Assembly (NCBI RefSeq): GCF_023091745.1
Contig: NC_068930.1
Coordinates: 10,252,262-10,316,261, forward strand
Source of the DNA: Budorcas taxicolor
Lineage: Eukaryota > Chordata > Mammalia > Artiodactyla > Bovidae
Direction: 5' to 3'
Length of the DNA stretch: 64,000 nt
Positions within the stretch are counted from its first letter, which is position 1; every line of letters begins with the position of its first letter. Made by a program: the position numbers and the translations under genes. A model generated the notes under the pieces. It searched no databases. It was not told where the DNA came from and was given only the letters and a program-made list of their open reading frames with translations. Positions 44,395 through 55,834 of this stretch are shown here, piece by piece.

Positions 44395-44727
44395 CTATAT
44401 AGAGCTTCCCCATCTTTGGCTGCAAAGATTATAATCAAGCTGATTTCGGTGTTGACCATCTGGTGATGTCCATGTGTAGAGTCTTCTCTTGTGTTGTTGG
44501 AAGAGGGTGTTTGCTATGACCAGTGCATTCTCTTGGCAAAACTCTGTTTGCCTTTGCCCTGCTTCATATTGTACTGCAAGAGCAAACTTGCCTGTTACTC
44601 CAGGTATCTCGTGACTTCCTACTTTTGCATTCCAGTCCCCTATGATGAAAAGGACGTCTCTTTTTGGTGTTAGTTCTAGAAGGTCTTGTAGGTCAATTTC
44701 AGCTTCTTCGGCATAGACTTGGATCAA
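44395..44727 (-). pseudogene. BovB ORF2 endonuclease-domain remnant
   Basis: Open for about 110 codons on the minus strand. It shows the apurinic-endonuclease-like signature GDWNAKVG and, further on, QHKRRLYTWTSPDGQHRNQL, typical of the RTE/BovB endonuclease C-terminal half. A few residues around AEEAEIDLQDLLEL appear deleted relative to the family. The N-terminal half is not in this orientation; it lies inverted at 44725-44948. Role in an intact element: nicks target DNA for target-primed reverse transcription. Confidence 0.85.
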
Positions 44728-44948
44728 GGCAAATTGGAAGTGGTCAAACAGGAGATGGCAAGAGTGAACTGAAATGTTTGGACTGGAATGAGCAAATTTA
44801 ACTCAGATGACCATTATATTTACTACTGTGATCAAGAATCCCTTAGAGGAAATGGAGTAGCCCTCATGGTCAATGAAAGAGTCCAAAATGCAGTGCTTAG
44901 GTGCAGTCTCAAAAATGACAGAATGATCTTTCTTTTTGTTTTCAAAGC
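44725..44948 (+). repeat. Inverted 5' segment of the same BovB insertion
   Basis: CAAATTGGAAGTGGTCAAAC, ACCATTATATTTACTACTGT and CAAAATGCAGTGCTTAGGTG read as the BovB endonuclease N-terminal region on the plus strand, opposite to the body. Translation shows residues such as NGVALMVNERVQNAV and LKNDRMIF. The segment ends where the minus-strand body begins in the element's own coordinate system, with only a few bases missing. Confidence 0.8.
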
Positions 44949-45316
44949 TTTTTAAATAGTGAAGTTCAAGGCTGGTGGTGTGGTCGTGATCAATTCCCAG
45001 GGTAACTGAGGACTGCGAACATTTTCAGGTCACCTTTGACTCTTAAACTGCCAGTGGTGGTAACACTGAAAAGAAATCCGAACAAAATCTTGGCTGTAGT
45101 TGGAAGAAGCAAAAGCTGTGATTTAGGTACTGCCAGGCAGCCCTTGGAAACCTGCAGCGGGGAAGTCTGGTTCCTTGCTTATGTCTTTGTTTTTGAGAGG
45201 GAAGAGCTAATAAAAGGAATGAGTTAATAAAAAGACTTTAGTAATGATGAGCTTTTGCAGGTGAGATTAGACACTTAATTCTCTTAACAAGACAAAGAGG
45301 GATGGGAGAAGCTAAG
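44949..45316. other. Unique spacer
   Basis: No gene or repeat recognised. Confidence 0.5.
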
Positions 45317-45522
45317 GGGCTTCCCAGGTGGCACAGTGGTGAAAAATCTGCCTGCAGATGCTGGAGATGCAGCTGGATCCCTGGGGCAGGAAGATCACCT
45401 GGCAGGAGCAATGGCAACCCACTCCAGTATTCTTGCGGGGGAAACTTCATGGACCGAGGAGCCTGGCAGGCTACAGTCCATGGGGTCACAAAAGAGTAAT
45501 GCAGGGCTGAGCAGACACACAC
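45317..45522 (+). repeat. Bov-tA SINE
   Basis: The head GGCTTCCCAGGTGGCACAGT and the B-box-like GGATCCCTGGGGCAGG are followed by CAACCCACTCCAGTATTCTT and GGAGCCTGGCAGGCTACAGT. An ACACAC tail at 45513-45521. Near full length. Confidence 0.95.
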
Positions 45523-45640
45523 CCGTTTTACAGATGAGGGGCCAGCGGCTCTGGGAGGCTGAGGAACTTGCTACTCTGTGAAGTCAGAATTCGCACTTAG
45601 AGGTGGGTCTGAGCCCGCCGCTTCAAGGTGCTCCTTTCCT
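45523..45640 (+). repeat. MIR-type SINE fragment
   Basis: GTTTTACAGATGAGGGGC, GGCTGAGGAACTTGC, GTCAGAATTCGCAC and AGAGGTGGGTCTGAGCCC follow the MIR order (threshold core, 'gagttaagtaacttgcc', 'cagagctgggattcgaacc'). It lies immediately right of a Bov-tA, suggesting the SINE inserted beside or into it. Confidence 0.6.
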
Positions 45641-45839
45641 ACCTCCCCAAGAAATAACGGTGCGCAGAGAATCACTTTTCTAAATTGTGTGTGGGTGGAA
45701 TGCGCTTTGTGCCGTCAGAACAGACTTCTTTTTGGGGGGGAGGATCCCTTTAAAGTTTTCTTTAACAGAATGAACATAATTAAAAAGTGGTACACATGAA
45801 AGATCAAAAATACATGTAAGATACATCTCCAATGTGTTC
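45641..45839. other. Unique spacer
   Basis: No gene or repeat recognised. Confidence 0.45.
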
Positions 45840-47028
45840 TTTCTCTAGGAATATGAAGATATGCACATTTATACAGTATAATTTCATGTTTTCATAAAAA
45901 TGGATTCATCCATTAATATAAAGAGTATTACATAAATAGCATTTCTGTAGGATTTTTGTTGATTTTTCTTAAAATATGAATGTCACTTTAGGTCAGCTGC
46001 GTATATTGAAATGAGTCAAAGTTATCGCAGTTTCCAATATGCACGCACTATAATTTAATCAGCCATCTCATGCTGATGGACAACAACATCTTCTTGCTTG
46101 TTTTTTCTTATGTTGTGTTTTGCTGCTGAAACAGGATTGTAGTAAATTCACATCCATGTGTGTACATATGCTTGCTTGTTTGCTGGTACTTGTTTTTCTA
46201 TAGGAAAGGGCATTGCTACCTTGCTCCTGGTTTTAATAAAAATATTTCAGTGTCTTAGGCATTGACTGTGCCTTTGTTAAGTTTTGATAAATACAGTTGA
46301 TCATATTGAAGTATAATGTTTCCATTTATTTTTTAGTTTTTATTGAAAGAAGTTGATGAATTTTGTTAAATGCTCTTTTAGCATGATACAGTTGTAAGCT
46401 TTTGCCTTTATTTTGTGGTGTAATAAATTATGCTGATTAGATTTCCCAGCACTGAATCATCTTTGCATTCCTGGAATAAACTCTGATTTGGTATGGTGTG
46501 CTATCTCTTTCATATGTTGCTAAATTTGATTTGCTAATACTTTATTTAATTTTTATGACTGCAGTCTTAAGATGGGTGTGGAATTTCTTCCATAGTAGCA
46601 CTGTATCAGGTATTGATATTAGGATTTTGCTTTTAAAATGATTTAAGAAGAATCTCCTCTTTTTCTAAAGTCTGAAAGCATTTGTGTGATAGAGGCAATA
46701 TCTAGTTTTTAAATATTATGGAGAAATCAACTTGAAAACTGCCTTGGCTTGATATCTCCCCAACCCTACTCCCAAATCTTTTAAAGCATGTTCTTTAATT
46801 TTTCAGAATATGTTGCAGTTGTTCTACTTATCTTTTTACTTTTTCTCTGGATTTTTGATATTTCTTACTTGCTAGGAAATTAGTTTGCCTAAATTTAAAT
46901 TTATTGCACAGAGTTGTACGTAACATTGTTAAACATTTTTTTGATATTCATGGTAATAATCCCTTCCTCGTTACTAATGCAGGAAGTTTTTGCTTTTGTC
47001 TTTTTTCCCCTTTAACCAATCTTGTTGA

Positions 47029-47214
47029 AGATTTCCCTTGGTTCAGATGGTAAAGAATCTTCCTGTAATGCAGGAGACCCGGGTTCGATCCCTGGTTTGG
47101 GATGATCCCTCTGAGAAGGGACTGGCAACCTACTACAGTATTCTTAACTAGAGAATTCCATGGACAGAGGAGCCTGGCTGGCTATAGTCCATGGGGTCTC
47201 AAAGAGTCAGACAC
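47029..47214 (+). repeat. Bov-tA SINE inside L1
   Basis: Head CTTGGTTCAGATGGTAAAGA, an intact B-box GGGTTCGATCCCTGG, then Bov-A CAGTATTCTTAACTAGAGAA and GGAGCCTGGCTGGCTATAGT. The 3' end is T-rich L1 sequence. Confidence 0.93.
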
Positions 47215-47237
47215 ATTTTTTTCCCCCTTAATCAAGC

Positions 47238-47283
47238 TTGTTCAGCTCAGTTCAGTTGCTCAGTTGTGTCCAACTCTCAAGCC
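47238..47283 (-). repeat. Bov-A / BovB terminal scrap
   Basis: GCTCAGTTCAGTTGCTCAGT followed by TGTGTCCAACTC, the first about 45 bases of the shared BovB/Bov-A 3' end. It lies close beside the Bov-tA and in the opposite orientation. Confidence 0.75.
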
Positions 47284-47564
47284 TGTTAGAAGTTTATATA
47301 TTTTATTCACTTCAAAAAACTAGGCATATTAATTTTTATGTTCAATATATTTAATTTCAGTACATGATCTTTATTAATTCACTTTTACTATTCCTTTTAA
47401 GTTTATTAAGTTGAATGACTGCTCCATTTTACTTTTAGTCTTCTTAAAATAATGACATTTAAGGCTATAAATTTTCTTTAAGAACAGCTTTAACTGTGTA
47501 CCTTTGGTTTTAGAGATCTATCTTCTTTTTGTTATTTTCTAGATGGTTTATGAAAAGTGAAACT

Positions 47565-47717
47565 TTCACTTTTCACTTTCATGTGCTGGAGAAGGAAATG
47601 GCAACCCGCTCCAGTGCTCTTGCCTGGAGAATCCCAGGGACGGGGGGAGCCTGGTGGGCTGCCGTCTCTGGGGCCACACAGAGTCGGACACGACTGAAGC
47701 GACGCAGCAGCAGCAGA
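47565..47717 (+). repeat. Bov-A2 SINE, truncated, with AGC tail
   Basis: TTTTCACTTTCATGTGCTGG, then AGAAGGAAATGGCAACCCGC, GCTCTTGCCTGGAGAATCCC and GAGTCGGACACGACTGAAGC, ending in GCAGCAGCAGCAG. One complete monomer plus a remnant of the first. Confidence 0.9.
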
Positions 47718-47883
47718 TGGTTTATAATTAAATTATTGTCTTTTGATCTTGAGATTATTTAGAGGCATGTTACTAAATTTTCTTTGGGGTATGTTTTGAT
47801 ATTTTACTACCATCTATGAATATAGCTCTGAAATCTCTGTCTTAGGGGATTTATTAGAGTTTACTTGTGTCTAAGCCAAGTGT

Positions 47884-48088
47884 GGGCTTCGCCAGTGGCT
47901 CAGCGGTAAAGAATCTGCCTGCAGTGCCGGAGACACAGGTTTGATCCCTGGATCGGGAAGGTCCCCTGGAGAAAAAATGGCAGCCCACTCCAGTGTTCTT
48001 GCCTGGAGAATCCCATGGACAGAGGAGCCTGGTGGCTGCAGCAGGGGGGTTCCAAAGACCTGGACACGACTAAGCACACACACACTTG
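47884..48088 (+). repeat. Bov-tA SINE inside L1
   Basis: Head GGGCTTCGCCAGTGGCTCAG, B-box-like GGTTTGATCCCTGGATCGGG, Bov-A GCAGCCCACTCCAGTGTTCT and CTGGACACGACTAAGC, then a short ACACAC tail. Confidence 0.94.
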
Positions 48089-48720
48089 TGTCCAAGCACA
48101 TGATCAGTTTTTAGTTGTTCATGGATATAAAAAAATCATATCCTTGGTGAAATACACAGCTTTCATTTCCTGTATTTAGTAAATCAAGCTTATTGATTGC
48201 ATTATATTCTGAGCCTGCAAATCTGTGTTTGTTTTTACTATCAAATTGAGAGTTATGTTAAAATACCTTTTATAATTTTTAAGCTCTCATATTTCTAAGA
48301 GCTTTTGCTTAATGTATTCATGCCATTTTGTTTGATGCATAAAGATATATAATTCTTATTTTTGCCTCAGATTACATGTTTGTTGTTCTGTGATATCCCA
48401 CTTTATTGGTTTATTACTTATGGCCTGAATTCTTTATCTGCTTTTCATATTGCCATCCTTGCTTTCTTTTTTATTTGTGTTTGCTTGGTATACCTTTGTT
48501 CAGTTATTCATTTCTGAACTCTTTATCACTTTGTTTTGGGCAAGTTCCATGTTTTGTTGTTTTAAATAGAGGCAGATTTTAAAAGTCCAAGGTGACAGTT
48601 TTGTCTTTGACAGGGAAGTTCTGCCTTGTCTGTTGTGATAACTGATAAATTTTGCTTTATCACTTTCATCTTATTCAGTGGTTGCCCCTTGTTTTACTTT
48701 GTTTTTCTCAATTCTTAGTT

Positions 48721-49039
48721 CAACACGGTTTTTAAATTAACAAAGGAATTGCTATTTTCAATCCTGCCAGAGCCTGACAGTTGGAAATGAAACTCTCACA
48801 TAACAGCAGGAGGTCGCCGATGTGACCACCAGGACCTGCTGAATTCTTGTTGTCCCTGTAACACTATTTCCTGGGTGTGTCTTCCAGGTCTCTTATCTTT
48901 TGACTCCTGAATCCCAATTCCACGTTCTTATTCTTTGCTTCTTAATGCCTATGTTTCTTCTCTTTAATCTCCTGGTACATTTATTTGATACTTTACAGCA
49001 ATAGGTAAATTTTCTCTTCATTTTATTTTATTTTTAAAG
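48721..49039. other. Unique sequence
   Basis: No gene or repeat recognised. Confidence 0.45.
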
Positions 49040-49190
49040 TTTTATTTTATCCTGATAGGAACACTTGACATGAGATTTACTCTCATACAGACTGAAGTAT
49101 ATAGTACAGTCTTGTGACTGTAGGTACAGTGTTATAAAACAGCTCTTTAGAATTCAGTCATCTTATTTAACTGAGACTTCTTGCCTTCCT
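49040..49190 (-). repeat. Probable L1 3' end fragment
   Basis: GGAACACTTGACATGAGATT, TACTCTCATAC and TATTTAACTGAGACTTCTTG resemble the same antisense L1 3' segment that appears at 53800-53950, at higher divergence. Confidence 0.55.
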
Positions 49191-49875
49191 GTTGTTTTTT
49201 TCTTTTTTTAATTTGGAAAGTATTTAAGCTGCAGTTGCATCTCCGCGTGTGTTCTCAAGCCCTTTCTGCTTAAAGTTTCCCCTGCTGCATTAGTTTTCCT
49301 GGTGCAGGGGGCGCTTGCAGTTTGGTCCAGCCCGGGCCCCAGCCGCTGTCCCTGCTCTGCTTCTGGCTGCCCTTGGCAGGCACGAGGCCCCAGGTGGGGT
49401 CACCGAGCTGGCAGCCAAACGGGGTGGTGCTGTGGATGGCCGGAGTGCGGGACCAGGGAGCAGTGCGGCATGCTCCGTCCCCAGCATCTCCTGGCCGTGA
49501 GGCTTGGGAACCAAGCCCCTCCCCTTGAAGCTCCCTTCCCGCGGGTCTCAGCGAGGCCCAAAGCCTTCCTCCCTCCAGGCGGACCCTCAGCTACCTTGAC
49601 CGTGAAGGCTCACACGTCTTCTCTCTTCTGGAGATCCCCGCACTAAGCCCCCTTTGAAACCCCTCAGCCCCAGGCATTGCCTGCAAGCTTGATGGATGCT
49701 TGTCTTGTCACTTCAGGAGGGCATCTGGCAGAGAGGCAGGATCGTGTCTGTGCTCAGGCCACCACGTTCCCCGAGAGAGTGTGTCAGGGTCGAGGTGTGT
49801 TTGCTGTGTGTGTTGTGAGATGGGAGGAGAAAAAGATGTGCATACGTGCACTTATCAATTATACACCTGTAAGTA

Positions 49876-49908
49876 CACACACACACAAACACACACACAC
49901 ACACACAC
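49876..49908. repeat. CA microsatellite
   Basis: About 16 CA repeats with one interruption (CACAAACACA), followed by a C-rich tract. Confidence 0.95.
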
Positions 49909-52900
49909 CCCACCCCCTCCCCCATTCCTCCCCACTGTCCTCCCACCCCGGAGGGAAAGTGGAATTTCCCTCCCTTCACAGCTTGAAAACTTGAGGGAAA
50001 ATAAGTAACCAGCTTGGCCCAAACTGGGTAATGTTACTGTCTGCATCTTGGGGGAGGTGTCTGTGGCTTGTGTTTACAGGCTATTTATATAAAGTGGCAC
50101 TGGGGTGTCCCAGAAAGGGCTGCAGCATTAGGTCAAGGCCACGGATGCTTCCTTTTAATGAATCTTGTCTTTGGAATTAATGTGTTTTTCTGCTCTCCAG
50201 TATCTTAGAATATAAATGCCCAAGAACCTCTAGGATTTGGTCCAATGTGGGAAAGGCCTTCCCTTGCATCACAGGATAAGGGCCCCCTGTGTAGTCCATT
50301 TGGTGAACACACAGGTTATTGCAGCAAGATGCTGTAGAAATAGCTTCATGTCCTAGCAAAATTGCCAAAACAAGTAAGAACCTGGAAATTGTTGCTATGC
50401 ATGTATGTCGGAAGACTTAACCACTTCCACACTGAGTTTTAAAAAAAGATTAAAAAAAATTTTTTTTTCAAGTTTTGTAAGATCAGATAAAGTTGCGTAT
50501 TTTCACCGCATTTTTAGATCCTTGGGTACATATTCTGTTTAAAGCATCTCTGTGTATCAGGTCTCAAAGTTAAAGTGCCTGTAACCTGCTAATAAAATAG
50601 GTGTCTGCACTGGCCAGCTGTGGTTAAACCACAGCACGGCTTGCTGGGCTCCTGAATGTTGCTCGCTTTTTATTCCTCAGTCTAACTGCCTAGTGCTTTG
50701 AGACTAGCTAGCTCCTAGCTCCCAAAGTGCTTTGAGACTTCTTATCTAAGTTGACCAGTATTTGCAGACGAGGCCAGTGCCTTTGCTGCCACTTTTACTT
50801 GGTTTTTGCAAGAGAGAACCATACTTTTTCTCTTTTTAATGAAGCATTAAGGTCCGTTTACATAGTGATAAATAAAGTAATTACTACAGTGATGGCATTC
50901 TGCCTAAGTCATCTCAAAAACTGAATGCAGAATCTTTCTAATAGCTGCATAACGGTCTCTTGAAGTGTCAGATTTTTATAATGATAGTTGTAATACAAGT
51001 GCTGTTATTTATTAGGAGGATTGAACCCTCTGACCACTTCCATGCGTCCTTATGCATCTCCAGCTGGACTGAGCGTGCATCTCCGCAGACCGTATGTGCT
51101 GGCTCCTCCGATGGGTGTCTCCCAGGGTTTCCCTCCACCCAGAGATGGAGGCTAGCCTGCACCATGTTGCCATGCCTGGGCTGGCTAGTCCAGTTCCCGG
51201 TTGCCATGGAGGATGTCTTAGGATATCTTCTTTTCTGGCAAAAGAGAGTTTCTGTTTTGGGAACTCTAAGGCATTGCCCGGTTTGGAGAGTGTTATGTAA
51301 GAAGTTTTGTTTCTTCTGTTTTCTGGTTGCCCATCATTTGATATGGACCAAAGAGAGAACGCTTCAGTGACGAAAAGGGAAGGGAATTGTCGCCCCACTC
51401 TTTCCTTGCAGGTATTGGCTGCTTGATGTCTTAAGTTATTTCGACGTTTTCAAGGGATATATATTCTGAACAGTCTTTATTTGCCAAAGTGAACTTGAGA
51501 CGAGTTGAGCACAGAGCTGTATGGATGGTTGCCCTTCTGGGAGAGCACAGTGCCGTGTGGCCAGTGGACAGGTGCCACATGCTGTGCTGGGGAACCTGCA
51601 GCTTTGTGAGGAAGGTGCTCCTGGCTCTGAGTTCCAAAATGTTCTCCTGTGGGAAAGCCTGCAAGGGTGAGGTTTGCACATCTGCTATTGGCTGTCATCA
51701 GCTTTGATGGCTCGGGGTCTCAGGGAGATGTGCCATTTGTCACTCTCTGTGGTCTCCCTGTTGCCTTACAGCTTTCCAGCTCTTGCTGAGTCCCCGGTGA
51801 ATTTCAGGGACAGAGGCAGAGAGGGGGGAAAAACGCAGTCCCGAGCCAAACTGGAGAGGAGGAAAAGGGGTTACAGAGTCATGGCAGGATGAGGTGGAAG
51901 GGCTTAGGGTTAGAGCAGGTAGAGAAGTGATGTCACCCACAGTTCACAGAGAGCAGCCCCGCTGAGAGTGAGGCCCTCTGGATTTGATCTGTAGCTGGTC
52001 TGGGACTGGCTCCTGCGGGAATTGATCAGAGACAGGGTATAAGCTAGACATGACCCCCCATCCCAGGCTGGGAGAGCCCACGTGAGCCTCTAGCTCTGCG
52101 GGACTGTGCCCTTTGCTTCTCAGGTCGGAGGTGGACCATCTAGCCACAATCCTACCCAGTAGGCTAGTGGTCTCAGCCCTGGCTTGAGCTCCTGCCCCCG
52201 CCAGACAAGCCTTCCCTCCTGGGGGTACCCTGCAGGTCCCATTCAGCCCTGAGTCCTCTGTGATGACTTTCACTGATGCATCTTTTCAACAGACGCTTAT
52301 CAGCCGCCTGTCACTGCCAGGAACCATGCTAGGCATGGAGGGGACAGTGATGAACTTGCCTCCAATGCTGCTTTCAGAGCACAGATGGGGAGACACAGAG
52401 AAAACGCACATCTTCACTGCACACCTTTCATTCCTCACCTGCTTTATCAGCCAGTCTTGCCTGGTTCCCTGTTTGGAGTGTGTCTGAGGCCTGTGGCATT
52501 TCCATGCAGAGACTGCAGTGTGCGTTTCCCCACGTCTTGTAATGATCCCACTTACCTGCCTGAAGTTATCAGTAATTCTTATGTGTGCATGGTGACTGTT
52601 ATATTTGCATAAAGAAATGTGAAGTGTGTCCTGGAAATTCAGGAAAGTTGTTACCTCACAAATGTATCATTTTGATGTTTGAACCATGTGGTTATATCAC
52701 CTATTTCAAAAAAGTTTTAAATTAAAAAGAATGCATCTTTCAAAAATGCACACATTCCAAAAGCTAATTTTTCTCTTCTGGAGATCATATTCACTCAAAT
52801 ATGTGAATTAAATTTAAAAGAAAAAGTACACATCTGAGAGAAAATGAAAACCAGTGTGTTACGTATAAATGCAGCTTTGACCATCTCTTGTTATTTAATA

Positions 52901-53211
52901 TTAACATTTTCTGCTGTTCATCTGACATAGTCTAGCCAGGGAAAATCTTTTCTTTTTTTTCTGTCTGACTTTGTTTTTCTTGGTGTATTTAGATCCTCTT
53001 CCGTTCTCTGTGTTAATTTTCAGTGTTGTGATGTCAGATGTGAATTAGGGGTCACAAATGATCTTGGAGAGCAGGCAAACTTCCGCAGGGGCCATGGTTT
53101 GTTTGCTTGTGTGTTTTTAGCAACAGTTGGCATTGTACAACGGCTGGGACTCCTGTTTTGTGTTTTTACAACAGAGCATGGTGTCGTTGTCATCCTAGTG
53201 TGGGGCAGGTG

Positions 53212-53239
53212 CCCCCCCCACCATCCCCGCCGCCCGCCC
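53212..53239 (-). other. G-quadruplex motif on the minus strand
   Basis: C-runs of 8, 4, 3 and 3 on the plus strand with short spacers (ACCAT, GCCG, G) give four G-runs on the complement. Unique sequence; no gene adjacent. Confidence 0.7.
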
Positions 53240-53539
53240 ATCTGTAAGGCTTTGTTTGTGACTTTGTTAATGGGCAGCAGCCTCCCACCCTGGGAAGGAT
53301 GCAGGGTCCCTTTGAAAGTCCCTGTATCTTAGTCTCATCCAAGTTACAACCTTAAATTCTGGTCCACACTTGCTTGTTAAAACTGGGCTCAGTGGTTTTA
53401 ACCTCCCCTGTGCCTTCATTTGGAATGTTCGGGCTGGAGAGGCCCTTGGATGCTACCTGACTGAGTCAGACCTGCTCACTTCTTCTGCCTGCAGGCTTCT
53501 TGGCCATCCACACGTGCCTGCAAAGACATACCAGGTTTT

Positions 53540-54480
53540 TTTGGGGGGTGGGTAACAGCTTTATGAGATACTATTCACATACCATGCAGCTCATCCATTT
53601 AAAGTGTACAGTTCAATGACTTTCAGTACCTTCAGAGTTATACAACCGTCACCATGTTTTTTAACAGTATACAATATTATGATTTAATATATGTATATGT
53701 TGTGAAATGATTGCTGCAACCAGTGAAATTAACACATCTTCTGCCTCACATAGTTATGTGGCTTTTATTTTGTTCTTTTGTTTGGGGTTCTTTTTTTTTT
53801 TTTTTTTGGTGGTGAGAACACTTAAGTTCTAGCAAATTTTCTCCTAGCAGATTTCAAGTATCATACAATAAAGTGTTAATAACTGTGGTCCCCCTGCTGG
53901 GCACTGGAGCCGTCATTCATCTTATAATGGAAAGATTGTACCTTTTGAGCAGCATCTCCTCATTTTCCCCCTCCCTCAACAGTTGGCAGATGTGTCTGGC
54001 TCTATGGGCTTGACGTTCTAGATTCTACATATATAAGCGAGATTGTGTAGTGTTTGTGTTTTTCTGTTGGGCTTATTTCACATAGCATGATGTCTACCAG
54101 GTTCGTCCGTGATACCACGAATGATAGAATTCCCTTCTTTTTTATAACGGAAGAATGTCGTATGTGTAAATAGTGGTAAAGAGCCCGCCTGCCCGTGTAG
54201 GAGATGTAAGAGATCTGGGTTCAGTCCCCGGGAGGAGGGCATGGCCACCCACTCCAGAATTCTTGCCTGGAGAATCCCATGGACAGAGGAGCCTGGCGGG
54301 CTACAGTCCATGGGGTCACAGAGAGTCGGACATGATTGAAGCGACTCGGCGTGCATGTGGGCATGGCATATACACCCATAAATGTATGTTAGTGTGTGTG
54401 CATGCACACACAAATATGTGATGTAGAGATAGCTCACACCGTTTCCCATTCATCTACCAATGGATGAGTGGGGCGGGTAT
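53540..54480 (-). repeat. L1 3' end fragment, interrupted by Bov-tA
   Basis: Left part 53540-54169: CATTTAAAGTGTACAGTTCA, GAACACTTAAGTTCTAGC, AAGTATCATACAATAAAGTG, CATCTTATAATGGAAAG, ATTCTACATATATAAGCGAG and CTTATTTCACATAGCATGAT. Right part after the SINE, 54351-54480: CCATTCATCTACCAATGGAT. These are in the order of a mammalian L1 3' region read in antisense. Includes a T17 run near 53793. Confidence 0.75.
54170..54350 (+). repeat. Bov-tA SINE, head-truncated
   Basis: Starts at TAGTGGTAAAGAGCCCGCC, missing about the first 15 bases of the head. Then GGGTTCAGTCCCCGGGAGG, CCAGAATTCTTGCCTGGAGA and AGAGTCGGACATGATTGAAG. It sits inside the L1 fragment. Confidence 0.93.
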
Positions 54481-55424
54481 GGATAGCTCTTCTGAACATG
54501 GGCGCACTCTCCACAGTGGGAAGCCTTGTGGCATTGCCATGAGCTCCTAGCAGTGTTCTCTGGCAATGAGCCGTCTGGCCCAGTGTGACTCGAAGTATGT
54601 GATCTTGTCTTGTATTTAAAGCATTTTCCCCCTCGAGGATCCAGTCCTTGCCATGTGCACGTGGCAGGTAGGGGTCCATGTTCCGGCTCTTCGTGTTCTT
54701 CTGGAGAACATAACTGCTGCTGATGAGAATGCTTCTCTTGCATCTGATTTGTTCTTGCTGCTCTGGCTTTACCAATAAATAAGGACCCAGTTTGTGTATT
54801 TAACACCCCATCTTCCTGCAGCCCACACCTCTACTATAGGAACAGCTTTTTTCATTGCTTGTAGAGCTTTTAATTACATGGGGCTTTTCTGTCTTAAATG
54901 GGATATAACTTTTCTCCTTATTAATCAGAAAAAGTCACCAAAAATGTTGCAGTTTATAATTGGGAGGAATAGTTGCAAATAATCTTATTTTTCTTCTCTC
55001 TTTTTGTTACACTGCTTTTATCACGAGACAAGGGAGAAGAGGACTTTGGAAGTAAAAATAAATTATTCATTGGATAAAAGTTGGCCTAGTGTTTATAGCA
55101 AAGGAATTACATGCAGGAGAATGCTGGGGTCTTAACTGAATAAGAGAAATTAGATTTCATTACAAATACAGGCTTTCAATACAGAGACAGGGGACTCTTT
55201 ATAAATACTGTGAGGAGATAATATAATAAAAACAAATGCTAAACTGGTTTCACCAATTTCTAGTGCATTTTTTCAATAACACTGTTTCAGCGATAATTCT
55301 TCATATTGTCTTCGAATTCACAGCTCCACTGAGGTGCTGTGTGTTTTCAGAGCAATTGAGAGTGTCTGAAGACTTCTTGATGTATATGGTGGGGCATTTG
55401 CTTTCTAAATAAAGTCTGTTATTA
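54481..55424. other. Unique AT-rich sequence
   Basis: No gene recognised. Minus frames of about 113-118 codons at 54434-54806 overlap each other and carry no domain. Confidence 0.5.
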
Positions 55425-55760
55425 TTTTTTTAGGTAAAATTCACATAACGTAAAATTAGCCCTGGAAAAGTGGACAGTTCAGTGACATTTAGCTCATCGT
55501 GGTGCTGTGCAGCCCTCATCTCTGTCTCGTTCTAGAACGTTCCCATCAGCCCCTCAGAAGGCTCCATGCCCACTGAGCACTTCGCTCCCTTCCCTCTTGC
55601 CGCCAGCCCCTCACAGCTGCTGGTCTGTTGCTGTGTATTTACCTGCCCTGGACATCTCGTGTGAGTGGAAGTGTGTGCTAAGTGAGCTTTTGTTCCTAGC
55701 TTCTTATATTTTTACGGTCCATCCATGTTGCAGCATGTATCTGTCCTTCATTCCTTTTTT
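55425..55760 (-). repeat. L1 3' end-like fragment
   Basis: TAAAATTCACATAACGTAAA, GGACAGTTCAGTGACATTTA, GTGCTGTGCAGCCCTCATC and GGTCCATCCATGTTGCAGCA keep the order of the old L1 3' region seen at 53540, at higher divergence. Confidence 0.6.
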
Positions 55761-55834
55761 TTAAAAATTGATATTATAATCTTAAGGGTTTTAATTGTAA
55801 TTTTAATGTAATTTCTTTTTTGGTCTAGTTCATT

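Larger units (their letters stand above)
42267..44948 (-). mobile_element. Long BovB (RTE-clade) LINE copy with inverted 5' end
   Basis: The 3' end is at 42267 (CAGTTCAGTTCAGTCGCTCA). The body runs on the minus strand to about 44724, through ORF2 remnants. From about 44725 to 44948 the sequence matches BovB in the opposite, plus orientation, covering the part of the endonuclease region that should lie just upstream. About 2.7 kb of an element usually over 3 kb, so the true 5' end is missing. ORF2 is broken by stops and at least two frame changes, so the copy is dead. Neighbours are an L1 3' scrap on the left and unique sequence on the right. Confidence 0.9.
45840..48720 (-). repeat. Old antisense L1, split by younger SINEs
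   Basis: AT-rich sequence reading as a degraded L1 on the minus strand. A 3' UTR-like part lies at 45840-46280 (GCCATCTCATGCTGATGGAC). ORF2-derived sequence follows: GAATCATCTTTGCATTCCTG, GATATTAGGATTTTGC, AAGGCTATAAATTTTC and GTATACCTTTGTTCAG at about 46310-48560. Stops occur throughout; no frame of 80 codons survives. It is interrupted by Bov-tA at 47029 and 47884 and by Bov-A pieces at 47238 and 47565. The exact right edge is uncertain. Confidence 0.7.
49191..53539. other. Unique sequence, repeat-poor
   Basis: About 4.3 kb with no Bov-tA, Bov-A or BovB. It is GC-rich at 49300-49700, with a CA microsatellite at 49876-49908, a duplicated GTGCTTTGAGACT motif at 50693 and 50727, and a G-quadruplex-type tract at 53212-53239. 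The segment 52260-52420 has an old interspersed-repeat look (CACTGCCAGGAACCATGCTA), but I cannot name it securely. Frames up to 136 codons (50960-51370) have no domain. Confidence 0.45.
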
